Assembly (NCBI GenBank): GCA_030848705.1
Contig: CM061243.1
Span: forward strand, 124,751,659 to 124,815,658
Length of the DNA stretch: 64,000 nt
Reading direction: 5' to 3'
DNA from: Heracleum sosnowskyi
Lineage: Eukaryota; Streptophyta; Magnoliopsida; Apiales; Apiaceae
The notes beneath the pieces are model-generated. The model had not been told where the DNA came from. It worked only from the letters and a program-made list of their open reading frames with translations, and made no database searches. The position numbers and the translations under genes were made by a program. Of this stretch, positions 1-13,577 are shown one piece after another. The stretch's first letter is position 1, and each line of letters opens with the position of its first letter.

Positions 1-2054
1 TCCTTCAAAAACCTTTAGGATATTTGGGAAGTCTTCTGGTTTTCCTGCCTGATGCATCAAATTAAATGCGAAACTTCAATGTTGAACACTATTATAAATT
101 TAGATAATGTAGGTTTACGCAAATATTAACAATTAAATGGATATATTCTGTCAATTGATCATACCATTTCTTGATCAGCAATAACATCAAACACAGTTTT
201 ACCAATTACAGTCTCAACCTCTCTATCACACAGAATGAATGCAGCAACACCAGTCACATCTTCGGCCATCAAACATATTCTAAACCTTTCAATAAATTGA
301 AGCAAATATTTTGTAAAAATTTTGGACCAAATAAAGCATAAACTTCAAAACTAATGTAAATAAAACATTCTTCATTACCTTTTCTCAGGGAATGGAATAT
401 TTCTTTTACATTTTTCACATCTGAATTTACCCTCAATCATTTCAATTTCCTTTTGACACCTGCTGCAAGCATCGTAATTCCAATCTTTTGTTTCTTTGAC
501 TGACCTAACTGTCACTTGGCACATCACTGCTTTCTACAATCAGTAAGAATTCAATTAATTAAAGCTAATTCAATAGTCATAAAACAGAGCAACATAAATA
601 TCCAAATGAGAAATAAAAAAAAAACCATAATGTAAGACTCCTCCAATGTTCGAAGCTGAGCAATTGTAAAAATTGTTGTTCTTTCTGCTGGTTCTCTCAT
701 AATCGGATGATCCATGTTGAAATCCGGTAAAATGCCTCTATAGAGTAAAATGTTAGTTGAATATTAGATGATCTATTTTGTTGTAACTACTTTCATCATC
801 TAAATTTATATATGTACATACCTTTTTTTCATTTCGTCAACACTACGGTGATTGTAGTTCAGAAAGAACCTTGTAGCTCCAACATTAGACACATATGGTT
901 CAGCTGAACATAGCAAGAAGTAAAATTGACAAATTATATCTTTGAAGATCACTTTGATTATTTTCGGAGAAGTAATATAAGTCAATACGAAACTGATACT
1001 TTAACAACAATTTCTAACACACATTTTAATCAATCTGAAATACCTTTGTACTCATTAACTCTGCAGCTGGAGACAATAACAACTACTGGTGTATCAGTAG
1101 TCTTCATTAATTCAGACAGAAAAGATTCTCCCAAATTGTCCCAAAAACATGTTTTGATAGATGCACTATACTCAAAATAATAAAGAATCCAATAAAAAAC
1201 TGATAAACACAAGGACAATTTAGTGTATTATAAACGATGTACGTGAAGATGTTTAATTGATATTACCTGCCATCAGTTAGAGTAAATCTGATGCAACGCT
1301 GCTCCACATCTTTGTGAAATGTTCTTTGCCTAAGTAAATCCTCGTCTTTGAGGACACCAATGATGTCTACAAAAAATTATAAAATTGATAATAGATTATT
1401 TTGCATGAAAGAGAAAGTAAGGCATACAGAAATAAAATCATTAAAATACTCCCATACCAATGAGACAATTATTATCAGATTGCTTGCTGATCATTTCGCG
1501 AATATCAGCAATGTCAAAGAAATCAAACTCAATGGTACGTATCATCCTGTCCATCCCTTTTGATTCATCGAATTTCACAACTTTAGTATATTTGGATAAC
1601 CAAATCTGTTTGTCATATTTTGTGCATCGAAGAGTTTCCTTGCGGTATGTTTTGACAGAAAAGTTCCTGATAGAATATATCTTCCCTTCTTCAAATGTGT
1701 TTTCAAACGTATCAATATAGCTTGGCCATATGAAAGCATGCATTCTATCATGCTGTTAAAAGAGAGTTAAACAAAAAACACTGTCAAAGAATATATAAAT
1801 TTGTTTATTATGCTCGAAGAAATAGGATTACAGATTTGTATACCGACCTTATCATCGAGCAACAACATGTTACGACCTTTGAACTCTTTATCTCCTCTTG
1901 TACTGTAGGTATCCCAGATTCTAATGACCCTAACCTTGATCGTCCACTCATACTTACTATCGTCGAGCGAATCCAAACTATCAAACTTCACATTGGTCAT
2001 CATGTTTATTTGCAAAATGAGGAAGTAGAAGATAACCAAACAATATAAGTTCAA
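1..2054 (-). CDS. RPA1-like single-stranded DNA-binding protein of the Helitron (partial)
   Basis: Replication protein A large-subunit-like protein, expected to bind the single-stranded DNA made during rolling-circle transposition. Exons read from about 2054 to the left edge. The first (about 1845-2002) encodes an OB-fold start of the DUF223/RPA70 type around YEWTIKVRVIRIWD. Further exons lie near 1441-1743, 1265-1372, 1030-1180, 820-900 and 640-735. The exon near 375-535 carries the C-terminal zinc ribbon, with cysteines in the pattern CSRC then CEKC. The exon near 160-290 (LMAEDVTGVAAF) continues the C-terminal OB fold, and coding sequence runs to base 1, so the stop codon is outside. Introns have normal GT-AG borders where checked. 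The start is uncertain: ATGs at 2054 and near 2000 are both possible. Plant Helitrons commonly carry such genes; a role in transposition is inferred from family and position. Confidence 0.8.
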
Positions 2055-3170
2055 GTTTGACTAAGTTCGTGTGTAAGTTGTTGTAAGTTCATAGATGATA
2101 TATACACGACATCAGACGGTTATTTCTCATCCAAATACGGCTTAATATTTGCCACTAAGGACGTGAGTCCGATAATAACTGAAACAACATAATTTTAGGC
2201 TGCATTTTTGGGATTGTTATTGAGATAAATCTTTGAAATTAGTATGCAAATCCGTACCTATAAGATATATTATATAACAAAAAATTAGATAAGCAAAATG
2301 AAAATAGGCTATATTATCAGATCAATATCTATCTTTTAACGATGGTGTATATCTTAACTAACATTCTCATAAGATACTTTGGTATCAATCTATTTAATTC
2401 TGATTATCTCATGCTTCTCTAATTTGATTTCGTTATTTTAGGTAATTTGTAACAAATTCTACTTAATTCTTGATTTTTTAAACGAATATGCTATTTAATG
2501 AAACATATTTTCCGTTATATTTAAAATTGAAGATAAAAAAAAATATACATTTTTTATATGTGATATTTGTTGTGGTTTAAAATGTTATCTATTAAAACCA
2601 AAAAAATTTCAATATGTCAAAACATCTCAAAATATTATATTATAATTTAATAGTATTTTTCGGAATTTTCCACATATGGCAAACTTTCAAAATTTAAAAA
2701 GTTATAACTCCTTTTATATTTCACACCTGCTAGAATAACTATAATGGTTGTCTATTGTGTCAATATTCTAGATTACTGAGAATGCAGATAAAAATAATTT
2801 AACTAATAACTGGCATACATGATTTATGATTTTAAATGACACTACTTAAGTTATTGTAGGTAATGCATTTTGACATATTATGTCATTGCTGGTTTATTTT
2901 AGATTATTGTATTAAAAATCCATTTCTTTCCTCACAACTATGAGCATACATTCGAGAAAGAGATTCTCTTTGAACTTATTAACACGTTATAAATAAAAAA
3001 TAATTGTTGTGTGCTGTTTATCAACATACTTCTCTTGTCAAATATATGTAACCTTAAAACTTATCGGTAAAAATATTATACAGAGATTCCATCAATGAAA
3101 AGAGTTCATACTTCATTACGTTATAGGAATGTGTGTCAAAAAGATTGCCAACATATATCATTATAAGTTC
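2055..3170. other. AT-rich spacer inside the Helitron
   Basis: About 1.1 kb between the RPA1-like gene and the end of the Rep/helicase gene. No coding or structured signal was seen. It should hold the 3' end of the helicase transcript and the promoter of the RPA1-like gene. Confidence 0.6.
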
Positions 3171-6100
3171 TTACAAATCATAAAATATTTCTTCGTAAAC
3201 AATGTTACTGGTAGAACAACATGTGGTTCCCTCTGGATTTTCTATAAAGAATGTAAGACCTTGTGGAGATGTAACACGGCTTACAGCCACATACAATTGG
3301 CCATGACAGAAAACTGGTTCTGGCAAATATATCCCAACTCTATCAAGTGACTGTCCCTGTGCTTTATTTATTGTCATAGCAAAACAAACCTGAAGTGGAA
3401 ATTGCAATCGAATTAAATCAAAAGGAAGATTTGTATCAGATGGGCATAACTCAATCCTGGGAATAAGGTGTCTTGCTCCTGCATGACTTCCACCTATGAT
3501 CTCACATACAATGGTATGTTTCATACATTTCCTTACAATCATCCGGGTTCCGTTACAAAGCCCAACAGTCTGATTAAGGTTCCTTAACAACATTACAACG
3601 ACACCCTCTTTCAAAATTAATTTGTGAGCAGGCATTCCAGGAACCTTAATAGAATTAAGGTACTCAACTGGGAATGCCGAAGTTAGATTCTCATGACATC
3701 CAACTGAGCATTGAACGAAATCAGAAGAACTATATGTAAATGACTCACCTTCTATTTTCTCAAGTATAATATCATTAACATGATCAACAACCTTATTAGT
3801 AGGTGTCAATATAGCTCGTTCACGTAAGTAGCTGACTTCAGTGAAGCGACTGTGCAAATCAGGGAAGACAGAATTTATGAGCTGGTTTACATCAGAGGTA
3901 TCAGATTGTATGCAAAATCCACTTGGTATACAGATAGTTTTGAATATCTCCAGCTCGCAGCTACTATCAATATGTGGTATTTTTCCATCACCAACATCGA
4001 GTACCCACTGACTAAATTCTTTAATCCTTCGTCTTTCTGTCTCCGAGTTTCCTCGACGTAATCTCATGTTATCTTTAAGAATAAAGAAATGACATTCAGA
4101 CCATAAATGAGACCGTGAAATAGAGGCGGAGACTATATCTGCTCGTGAACCTTTACTTATAACCGGCAAGATTTGTCGAAAATCACCACCAAGTAATACA
4201 GTAATTCCACCAAAAAGTTTCTCAGCTCTATCGGCACTAACAGATTTCATGATATCACGAAGGGAGCGATCCAAACATTCAAATGCAAGCTTGTTCTGCA
4301 TTGGAGCCTCATCCCATATAATAAGATTTGTTTTCTTAATGAGCTCTGCTATATCTGAATAATGAGGAATAGAACATGATGATTCGTCATCCAATTTCAA
4401 TGGTATTTTAAATCTTGAATGTGCTGTCCGGCCTCCGGGTAATAAAGTTGCTGCAATTCCGGAAGATGCAACTGGCAAAACAATTTTTTTTTCAGACCTG
4501 AGTTTAGTAATGATAGTGTTCCAAAGATAAGTCTTTCCACAACCTCCACTACCATAAACAAAAAATAATCCTCCATCATTCTTGTCAACTTTACTCAGAA
4601 CATCGTCATATACTCTTTTCTGTTCATAATTCAAATTCTGAACTAAGCGTTGGTGTTCTTCTGTCATTTCTTTTTCACAATAAGTTGTCTCTTCCAAAAC
4701 CAACTTATTCTTACAATTATCCAGGTATCTTGCTGGAGGCATTGACAATGTTGGATAATTCTTTAATGATCGTCCAATCGAATTTAGTAAATGCTCAATC
4801 TCTGTATAGTGTATACAAAAAACAATGAGTAGGACATTAGTATTATAACCAATGTAATTCAAAAATTAATACATAAAGCTTCATATATTACCTCCAAGTG
4901 TGTAATTTTCTAATTCTTTATCACTTAATGAGAGATTATGTTTCCCTGTCAATTTCCGTCGCTTTGATAGTATATCATCCGACATTGACCTCCAGTTAGA
5001 AGTCCATAATCTCAGAATGTCGCTGACCTGACAATTGACAATTATATGAACAAAAAGGGATCTTAACTGGCTTGGCATAGCAGTGTCAACATTTTCTTGT
5101 ATTGCATCATGCCACTCATTGTCATCTTTAAGTAATCCCATTGCCCAACATGCTTCTTGAAAAGTATTATACGTCTTACCTTCAAAAGTCCGTAGATCTC
5201 TAAAGCATCTAGGACCTTTTACTCGACATAGTAGCATACGCAAGTACCACAACTCTCCAGATGAATAATGTGATGAATTTAATCTTCCGACTTTTTGTCC
5301 TTTTTTCCTTGAATTCCATTCAGATTGTCCAGCATCCCAAACAAAATGCTCTGGAATTTCTTGGTAGGTGTATTGTCTTGCTTCTCGATTTTCTTGGCAA
5401 AGTTTGAAAAATGCTTCTAACTTGCTATTTTTATAAGATGCTCTTCTACAAACATTGGCGAGATTATCATTATTGTTAAATGTAACATACTTTTCATTTG
5501 GCAAATGAAATGACAATCTTTCAACCGATATACTACGATGATGTATATCAAAACCAAACATTCGATGAGTTGCCTCAGCACCGCAAACATACCTGCAAAA
5601 TTCAAAATGAAAAATATTGAAATAATGTAAATGATAAATTATATACAAAGCTTTCGACTTTTTTGTACATACCTCCCATCCAAATACATTTTAATTTCAT
5701 TCCTTGTTTTGTTATTTTCTGTTCCACAATCTGTTGAACCTTGTACCATAACGGTAGCACGGTCTGGACCTTTTAAACAATACTTAAAAAGGTACTTGAT
5801 ACAACGTCCATGATTGCAAACTTCAAGATTAATATGACATTGGTACTGAACAATTAAATCCCTGTTGTAAGGAACAACCCATCGGTTATCCAAAATTGCT
5901 TTCCTGACTTCTATAATGTGGTTTGTTTTTCTCCGTTTATAAGCAGGAAAACCATATTCGTCAAACATCGTGGATGAACAATACCTAAAAGGAATAATAT
6001 AAAATAATATAGACTAATTTATGAAATTATCAAAAATTAAATATAGGATATTAAAAAGGTATGTATGAAGTTATGTAATCTTACTGTTTAGGAAAACCTC

Positions 6101-9100
6101 TGGTACATTTATTATTTTTCATACACGGTGAATAAATATATTGAGCACCGCAAGGACCATGCATCATATATTGTTTGACAGCAGCATAACCATTAGGATC
6201 CGCTAATTCATCGGGTATTTCAGCGGAAACAAATCTGTCAATGTCTTTATTTAATCTTGATTTTGCAACAGGATCCAACCAGATTAACATATGAGCATGA
6301 GGCAATCCTCTCTTCTGATATTCCACAACATACATCACTACATTATCAGATTATAAATAATTAATATTAACGGTAGAATATCATAATTTGAAACACCTAG
6401 AATATTAAAATTTTAAAAAGAATGAATAAGGAATATAATAATACCTGAAAGACATTTTCCAAACCTATTTTTATTCTTTATATCATCATACAACTGGTCA
6501 AGTTTTAACTTGAAAACATGAGCAATTATATCCGGACAGTCCTCAGAATTGCAATATGGAAGAAGTGACATCATCTGCAAGATCTCATCCCAATACGGAT
6601 TGCAGGTCATGGTTAAAAAAAGGTCTGGATAACCAATTTTTCGACATACAGCAAGGGAGTCTTGGAAATTTTGTTGCATATATCTAGCAGATCCGACAAA
6701 AGTAGATGGTAATATATATCCTTGTCCTACATTTCCTGCATCAATAGTATCAGTACTATAAACCACATCACAGAGGTTACAGTACAATTCTGCTCGTAAT
6801 TTCTTCTGATTTTTTCTTATATACCATAACCTGGATTGTTCTACAGCAGAAAATGCATCCACTATAAACTGATGGTATAGTCTCCCACCAAGTCTAAGAG
6901 TATGACCTGCTTACAGAAATTACAAACAATATTTAGATTAAATTTTCTACTCAAAACTTAATAAATCATTTTAAGGAATTAGTCAGTACCTTGGTCCAAC
7001 CTAACCATGAAAGTGTAAGAATAGTACTCTCTCATTGTAACATTCTCTCTTTTCTTTTGACGATCATCTGAACTAACAGAATACTTCAAACCCTTTTGGA
7101 AACCGTCTTCACCTCGTGGAAAAAGAATAGGATATTGGAGTGCCATCATCAAGGGATGCAAAGTAGTAATACGCTTTAAACCTTCGGTCTTGCTTGAAAC
7201 AACAATATCTCGGTCTTCACATTGGGGATCGTCATCCCCAACCATAATTACCGCAATTTCATTTGAAGGCATTATGTGCTTTTCACGACCACTGGTAGAC
7301 CTTGAGATTTTCATAACTATCTTTAGATCAACTACATTATCATTCTTAAAACGATCTCTGGCCATTCGAAATTCTTGTACCAAATGATTATTTTCTTCAA
7401 GCATCTTGATCAATCCTTCAACAATTTCTGGATCTATTTTGCTCGAATGTTGTACATTTATAGACTTCATTCTATTCTCAACTTCATTCTCCGTATCATA
7501 AATATACAATTGGCAAAATTTTGGTGTCTCTCCATCCTTTGGTAACAGGTTACCCATTTTATGGTGATTAATTCCGGTCATTCTGAATACATTTGGTCCT
7601 CTACCTTTATTTATTCCATGATCTATTTTACCACCAATGGATGAAAAATTAAACATGGCGTTGTACGACCTAATATTTCGCTTGAAATTTGGTCCTTTTT
7701 TTTTGTCCATGTACAGATCTAGCAAATATTTAGGAGTATGACTTACCTTAGGGAGCTTAATTTGTCCTCTAGCACAACACAAAGAGAATACTGGTGCTTT
7801 ATTTCGATTCCCTTTATTGACTCGCTCCCTTTCCCACATTTGAGCATTGCAATGAGTACATTTATATGTTGGACCACCAAGGCTACGGTATTCAGAACAT
7901 ATGGGTAAATGTCTTCTTCCAACATTCAACTCAACAAATGGATCTTTGCTTCCAAAAGAATCAGTGCCAAATGACTGTTCTCCAAATGTGGTAAAATGTT
8001 GCTCATTTGGCTCTGTATTTCCATTTCTATCATCTTCATGGTGATTATCAGAATGATTATCACTATCAGAATCACCAGAAAATACATTTTCAGATTGGCC
8101 TTCACTGCTGAAGTCATCACCATCGGCCTCCTCATTTGGATTATCAAAATGGTATTCTTCTGCAATACAAATTAAGGATGTAAGTAATTGATTATTTACA
8201 GAAATATGTAAATTTAAACCAAAGATTTTTGTGACATACCAAACATTGATGAAACTGGCGGCTTGTTTATAAACTCTGAAAACTGATTTCCTGACGAATA
8301 GTGAGTTTCATTATGTTGATTTTGAGCAGGAATATATGTATCCGAATCAGAACCCAAATCATTATCTGAGCGTAACAAATAATGGAAATCGTCATCAAAA
8401 TCACTGTCAACATGTGGATTTGTCACAGGGATTCCATCTGAAAATTCAACAGTTCAAATAATTTAGTACAATAATAGCAACTTGGAAGATTACATGGTAC
8501 TTATGTCGAGCCAAATTATATTAGTATAGAATACTATACCATAATTCTCAAAATCTTGATCTCTTGAGTAATATGTTTCAGTCTCATTGCGTGAAAACGA
8601 CTCATCCAAATTTTTGGATATAATATGGATTCCACCTGGATGGGCTATGTTCGTATTTGAATCACTCAAACAATATAGCTTTTACAGTAACTATGAATAT
8701 TAACTTCAAATGTTTATTTAATAAAATCAAACATACCAGGGATATTGATTTTTTTCTTACAAACATTATATTTTCTTTCATCCACTTTCTCCTTCCCTTT
8801 GTATTTAGCATAATGCAGAATATCTGGAGTTTGTATTGTGTTCGCTGATATATGTGTAAAAAAAATAATATTAACCGATCATTTTAACTAAAAAACCTGA
8901 AATGCAATTTTAATTTGTGTGCAAGTTGAAATCTTACCTTTTTTAGATGTTGTCTTAGATGGAGTCCTTGATAGAGTGTTGGATAAGACAATGAGACTTC
9001 GATCATTATATTGTGAATTCATTACAGGTCCTCTAATGGTTGAAATTTGTGTCTCACGACTGTCCAAAATCGTAGTCTTGTGTGATTTACCTGTGAAAGC

Positions 9101-10638
9101 ATATAACAAATCATTTAAATAAAAAAAAGGTTAGAACAAAGAAAATATATATTATAAACATTTTTTTACATTAAAGTTTAGAGTTGTTGATTTAACATTA
9201 AAGTTTAGAGTGAACAATACTCTTACTTGTTTTAGGTGTATTATATCATATAAAGGATAATTGCTCTAACATTAAAGTTTAGAGTAAAAATTAAACTTAC
9301 GTTTCAGGTTTGTTATATCATTTAAAGGACCTGACTGCTCCTGGGACTGCAACATCTGAATTGGTTGACTATTTTGCATTTTTGCTATATGTTCTCCAAG
9401 TGCTGGCATTTGTGCACAATGCTTAGCATGGTCGGTCAAAAGATTTGGTAAACCTGAAAACATAGTAACTGAGTACTGATTTTCACAATTGAATCAACAT
9501 TTACAATGTTTTTCAAACATATTCATATATAAAATAAAAAACATTGATGTAGAATTCAAAATTTGAAAATGACCTGCAATAAGTTCTGGTTGACAATTTA
9601 GCTGAACATTCATATTGTTCTGCTTCTTTGGCCTTCCTCGTTTTTTCAAAGATTGGACATCTTGATTAATTAAGATAGGAGCCGATGAATTAAGTTTCTT
9701 AGGCCTTCCTCGTTTTTTTGCAGATGGCTCATCCATATTTTTTTTATCCTCATGAGGCAATGTATTTTCTGTTAACATGTATTGACCTCCAGAATCTAAA
9801 TAACAAACATTAATATGAATTAATTACTACTTTATGCATACATGTTCTTATTAAAATTCATGAATTCAAAAAAATTTCATAAAAATGATAGTGCATTTAT
9901 CAAAGGAATAAATAAGAGTAAAACATCACTTAACTCTGGTATGTTCTTGTGGACATTGGGTTCACATTCTCTTTATTTTCGGTGAATTGAGATAATTTGG
10001 TAGCCATAACATCAGGAGAACATCGTTTTCCTATATGTATACGATCTCTTTGCATAGAAGAAAGTGCAATGTCTGTAAATTAAAACGAATGAAGCAAATA
10101 TAGGCATGATTCAAAGAGAAAGTCCAAATTCAAATAAAAAATCCCATATGCTTACATTGACGAAAAGATAAAAAAACATACCGGTTGTAGATTCCCTGCA
10201 GAAAAAACTCATTGATTTGTAATGTGTTCTTGACGTTGAAAAGGTAGATGCACGATGGTGATTTGTACTATGCATAGTGTCAGGCAAGAGTGCAGTTCGT
10301 TTTTGGAGAACATCTGGCATCTGGAACATAGTACTATGGACAGTTCCTACTTCCGTTAGAGGTGGTTGAACAATTGATGGGTCCTCGATGTCGACTTCAA
10401 TAACATCATCAATCTTTCGTTCACGTTTCTTGATTACAGGAGTACAAATAGATTTGTCATGTTCAGTACCACCAGTAGATTGAATCACTTTTCTAGGTCT
10501 ACCTCTTTTCCTCGGAATGAAATCAATATTGGAGGAAACACTATATGCATAGCCTGGGTACGTATGCTTAAAACCTGAGTTCGTAACATTATCAAAAGTT
10601 TGTGATTTCTCCGATTGTTCATTCATTTTGATTATCAT
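3171..10638 (-). CDS. Helitron Rep/helicase with AT-hook N-terminus (multi-exon)
   Basis: Transposase that nicks and joins DNA (HUH Rep) and unwinds it (PIF1-family helicase). Visible exons from the 5' end: 10182-10638 (AT-hook RKRGRPRK), about 9945-10073, about 9560-9778 (two KKRGRPKK AT-hooks), about 9310-9460, about 8938-9090, 8737-8846, about 8541-8650, about 8240-8438 (acidic), then about 6988-8162 with a Cys motif YKCTHC..FSLCC. About 6445-6905 is the Helitron N domain (FLTMTCNP). About 6085-6338 holds the HUH motif as HAH near 6290. About 5672-5985 holds the paired tyrosines YLFKY at about 5780-5794. About 4890-5592 links to the helicase exon 3171-4806, with Walker A GSGGCGKT near 4530-4553, Walker B IIWDEAPM, GGDFRQILP, and the C-terminal TINKAQGQ and YVAVSRV motifs. 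All key catalytic motifs are present and no internal stop was found. Membership of the AT-hook exons in the same protein is inferred from continuous open exons and orientation. Confidence 0.85.
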
Positions 10639-10900
10639 CTCTTTGTCATTGTTGATTGATAGGGTAAAGGAGGTTCAAATTTCAAATAAGGAAAAACACA
10701 ATAGTAGGCTGAAACAACGGAATATCGGTTATGATTTAAATGTTAGTAGTGATCATCTGACGTGGCTTTTTTTTTTCTCATGATTTTTTATGTAAAGTTA
10801 CACTTATGCCCAAGACAAATGAATTAAAAGATACATAGATGCAGAGGGTAGAATTGTAAGAATGAAGCAAAAAGTATTCAGGATTTATAAGATACATAGA
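10639..10900 (-). promoter_or_regulatory. Helitron 5' end and leader/promoter region
   Basis: Segment from the predicted 5' terminus at 10900 to the first AT-hook exon. It must contain the promoter of the Rep/helicase gene, because transcription runs right to left. It holds a poly-T run near 10772-10782 on the plus strand and two copies of the string AGATACATAGATG (about 10830 and 10891). No certain TATA box was assigned. Confidence 0.5.
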
Positions 10901-11668
10901 TGAATGCATGTGGGTTCATTAATTTAGAGCCAATCAAATTATAACACATGTAATTCGGTACATCTTTTTGTATCAAATTCGGTACCCCTAGCAGTATTCA
11001 TGGATTTATACACCATGAATTACAATTTATTGCATATTGTTTGAAAATAAATTTGAAAAAAACTTAAATTAATTTGAGTAAAGTACATGATTTCGTTACA
11101 TGCTTGTACATGCGGTAAGATATCGGGGAAATACAACTCTATGAATTTGAATTTTGGGTTCGGTTGGATATTATACAATTCAATTTATCGATTTCAGTCT
11201 CGATTTTATTCGATTCTTTACTAAGCTTTACAAAAATGAATTCATACGATACTTAATTCAAGAATCACAATATTATGAACCAACATTCAATCTTGATGGG
11301 AACAAGAACGATACAAGTGGGTACAAACGAACACTTAAGATCAACCTTTTTCCAAAATAAACAAATATTTTAAATTTTATCCTCGTTAATTAAAGAAAAA
11401 TAAATTTATAAAATCAAAAGAGGATTGATCATCAAAAACAACCACCGCGCCCGACCCGATCTCTTTATTATTTATACATTCATATACACAATTTTGTATG
11501 TATATATCGCTGATTTCTTCATCAAGTCTTTAGCATTTCTTGGTAAGAAGCAAATTACTCTAATTCGATTTTGTTTATTTTGGGTTAATTATTGTAACGT
11601 TTGTAACTTTATTTTATTTATTCACGTTTAAATTGTTTTTTTCAATTAAAATTAAGTTTATAACTCAA
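10901..11668. other. Intergenic DNA between Helitrons
   Basis: AT-rich sequence flanking the autonomous Helitron. Short open frames (for example 11154-11360 and 11425-11631) have no recognisable protein content. Nothing else is supported. Confidence 0.5.
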
Positions 11669-11762
11669 TCTATCTATCTATTACTATATATTAAACCACA
11701 ACAAAAAACAAAAAATATGACTTTAATGTCTGTGAAATGTCTCGCACGGGCTTTTACGCTAG
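11669..11762 (+). mobile_element. 94-bp mini-Helitron (both terminal signatures)
   Basis: Starts TCTATCTATCTATTACTATA after an A (A|TC) and ends GCACGGGCTTTTACGCTAG before a T (CTAG|T). These are the two diagnostic Helitron termini, 94 bp apart and in the same orientation. The 3' end closely matches the ends at 32580 and 13578 read on the minus strand (TCGCACGGGCT..TA.GCTAG), but the left arm of the terminal hairpin has decayed. It is too short to code for anything and must be a deletion derivative mobilised in trans, or two ends fused by deletion. Confidence 0.6.
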
Positions 11763-11991
11763 TTATTATAATTTATGATCCCTGGTAACTTAATTCAGCT
11801 CTTGTTTTAGATTTACGATTAAAGTGTACTTTTTGTTTGATTATGTACATGTATGTTTATGTATTTTATGTGAGATACTGCTGTAATTTATCGAAAAGAT
11901 AACTGAATTAGAATCTTGATTTTACAGAACTAAAGTTAATATATTTTTGGGTTGGGGTTAGTGTGTACTTTTTGTTTGATTATATTTATAA
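11763..11991. repeat. Short spacer with a 20-bp direct repeat
   Basis: AT-rich spacer between two Helitron termini. The string TGTACTTTTTGTTTGATTAT occurs near 11826 and again near 11965. No gene is seen. Confidence 0.4.
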
Positions 11992-12569
11992 CTAGTCAAC
12001 AAAGCGTCGCTCCGTAACGGCCTTATAATTTTTTTAAAACAATTTTAATACTAAAATTACAATAATTACTCAATTCTTCATGATAAGTCATTCTCCCATT
12101 AAACACGTTTTCTTGTTAGGATCGAATCTCAAATTTAATATATTGAATATTTGTCTTATTTATTAATTTTTATTTTAACATACTCTTTTTTAATGATCCG
12201 TTCTCTCATTAAAAAAACATTATATAAATCCGCACTCTTATTTTACTTATAATAAAACTTTTAATTATGTCTTGCAAATAGCTATTATATTTTCAATAGT
12301 AATTTTAATTATATGTATTTTAAAAAAACTTTAATATTAAAATTACAATAATTACTCAATCCTTCCTAATAAGTCATCCTTCCGTTAAACACGTTTTTTT
12401 GTTAGGATCGAATCTCAAATTTAATATATTGAATATTTATATTATTTGTTAATTTTCATGTTAACATACTCTTTTTAATGAGCTGCTCTCTCATTAAAAA
12501 AATATTATATAAATTCGCACTCTTATTTTACTTATAATAGAACTTTTAATTATCTCTTGCAAATAGCTA

Positions 12570-12884
12570 CTCCGACCCTCCTTCCCATTCATTTCTATAC
12601 ACTTTCCATTTTGGGATGTCCCATTCATTTCTATACATTCCAAAAATAGTAACTTTTAATAATATAAACACTATTACACCTACTACTTTCTCCACTATCT
12701 CTATTCTATAACAATATAAATAACTATTACACCCAATACTTCCTCCACTATCTCAAATCTATTATTAAATATTGATAGGTCCCACCACTTTACTCACTCT
12801 TCATCTAATTTTACTCATTTTTTATATCTTTTCTTAGTCTACGTGCCCAATCCCAGTGTATACAATTCACTGGGACGTAGGGAG
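12570..12884. mobile_element. Stowaway-type (Tc1/mariner) MITE with TA target duplication
   Basis: A 315-bp insertion starting CTCCGACCCTCC and ending GGGACGTAGGGAG, flanked by TA at 12568-12569 and 12885-12886. The empty site is visible: the uninterrupted repeat copy near 12290 reads GCTATTATATTTTCAATAG where this copy carries the insertion. CTCCCTCC-type ends and a TA duplication are typical of Stowaway MITEs. Confidence 0.8.
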
Positions 12885-13136
12885 TATTTCATTTTCAATA
12901 GTAATTTTAATTATATGTATTTTTTGTAAACTCGAATTCTTCTACTCCATAAATTCAAAAATATATTTTACTTCCGATAGAACTATAAATTTGAACTATC
13001 TCCTTTATGAATTCGAACACCAATTATACATCAAATATAACTTTTATTTATGTGTTTTCCGGTTTTCCTTATAAATTCGAATTGTTCTCCTATATAAATT
13101 CGAACACCTTTTGTGCTTCTAATATGTTAAAATATA

Positions 13137-13393
13137 CTCCCTCCGTCCATCTCAAATTTTTTACAATTTTTTACACTGTTTGACACACATTTTAAGGCTC
13201 CTATAAAGTATAGCTCTATAACTTATTTTTAAAACTTTCTTTTTCTAAATAAAAATATAAAAATTATATTTTTATTCAGAAAAAGAAAAAATTTAAAATA
13301 ATTTATCAAAATATATATTAAAGGAGTCTTAAAATGTGTGCCGAAGTTTTGTCCTAATGTAACAAAGGTAAAGAATTGAGGTGGACGAATGAG
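13137..13393. mobile_element. Stowaway-type MITE
   Basis: A 257-bp element starting CTCCCTCCGTCCATCTCAAA and ending TTGAGGTGGACGAATGAG, flanked by TA on both sides (13135-13136 and 13394-13395). Inverted ends and the TA duplication identify a Tc1/mariner-derived MITE. It has no coding content. Confidence 0.75.
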
Positions 13394-13577
13394 TATCTTT
13401 TTTAGTTACAACAATTACCCATTTTACCCTAATAAATCGTCCTCCCGTTAAACGTACTTTTCTTGTTAAGATCTTAAATCCCAATTTTAAGATATACGAA
13501 TAAAAAGACAATTATTTCCCTTAATTTTATATGAATATATAGGTGTTCGTTAATATCCCTTTAAGATATTTAATATA

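Larger units (their letters stand above)
1..10900 (-). mobile_element. Autonomous Helitron, 3' end off the window
   Basis: A rolling-circle transposon reading right to left. It carries a multi-exon Rep/helicase gene (3171-10638) and a downstream RPA1-like gene (1-2054), the usual cargo of autonomous plant Helitrons. The 5' end is placed at 10900: the minus strand starts TCTATGTATCTTATAAATCC after an A, so the junction is A|TC as expected for insertion between A and T. The 3' hairpin and CTAG end are not in the window. I found no stop codon or frameshift in the recognisable Rep, helicase or RPA exons, so the element may be recent or still competent. The 5' end is inferred from the terminal rule only and has not been compared with other copies. 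Confidence 0.85.
12040..13500. repeat. Three degenerate direct copies of a ~280-bp unit
   Basis: The unit beginning near 12040 (AATTACAATAATTACTCAAT...) recurs near 12325 with high similarity and near 13405 in degenerate form. All carry the phrase GTTAAACACGTTTTCTTGTTAGGATC or close variants. Copy 2 is interrupted by the MITE at 12570. The copies are internal repeats of the surrounding Helitron-like element. Confidence 0.7.
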
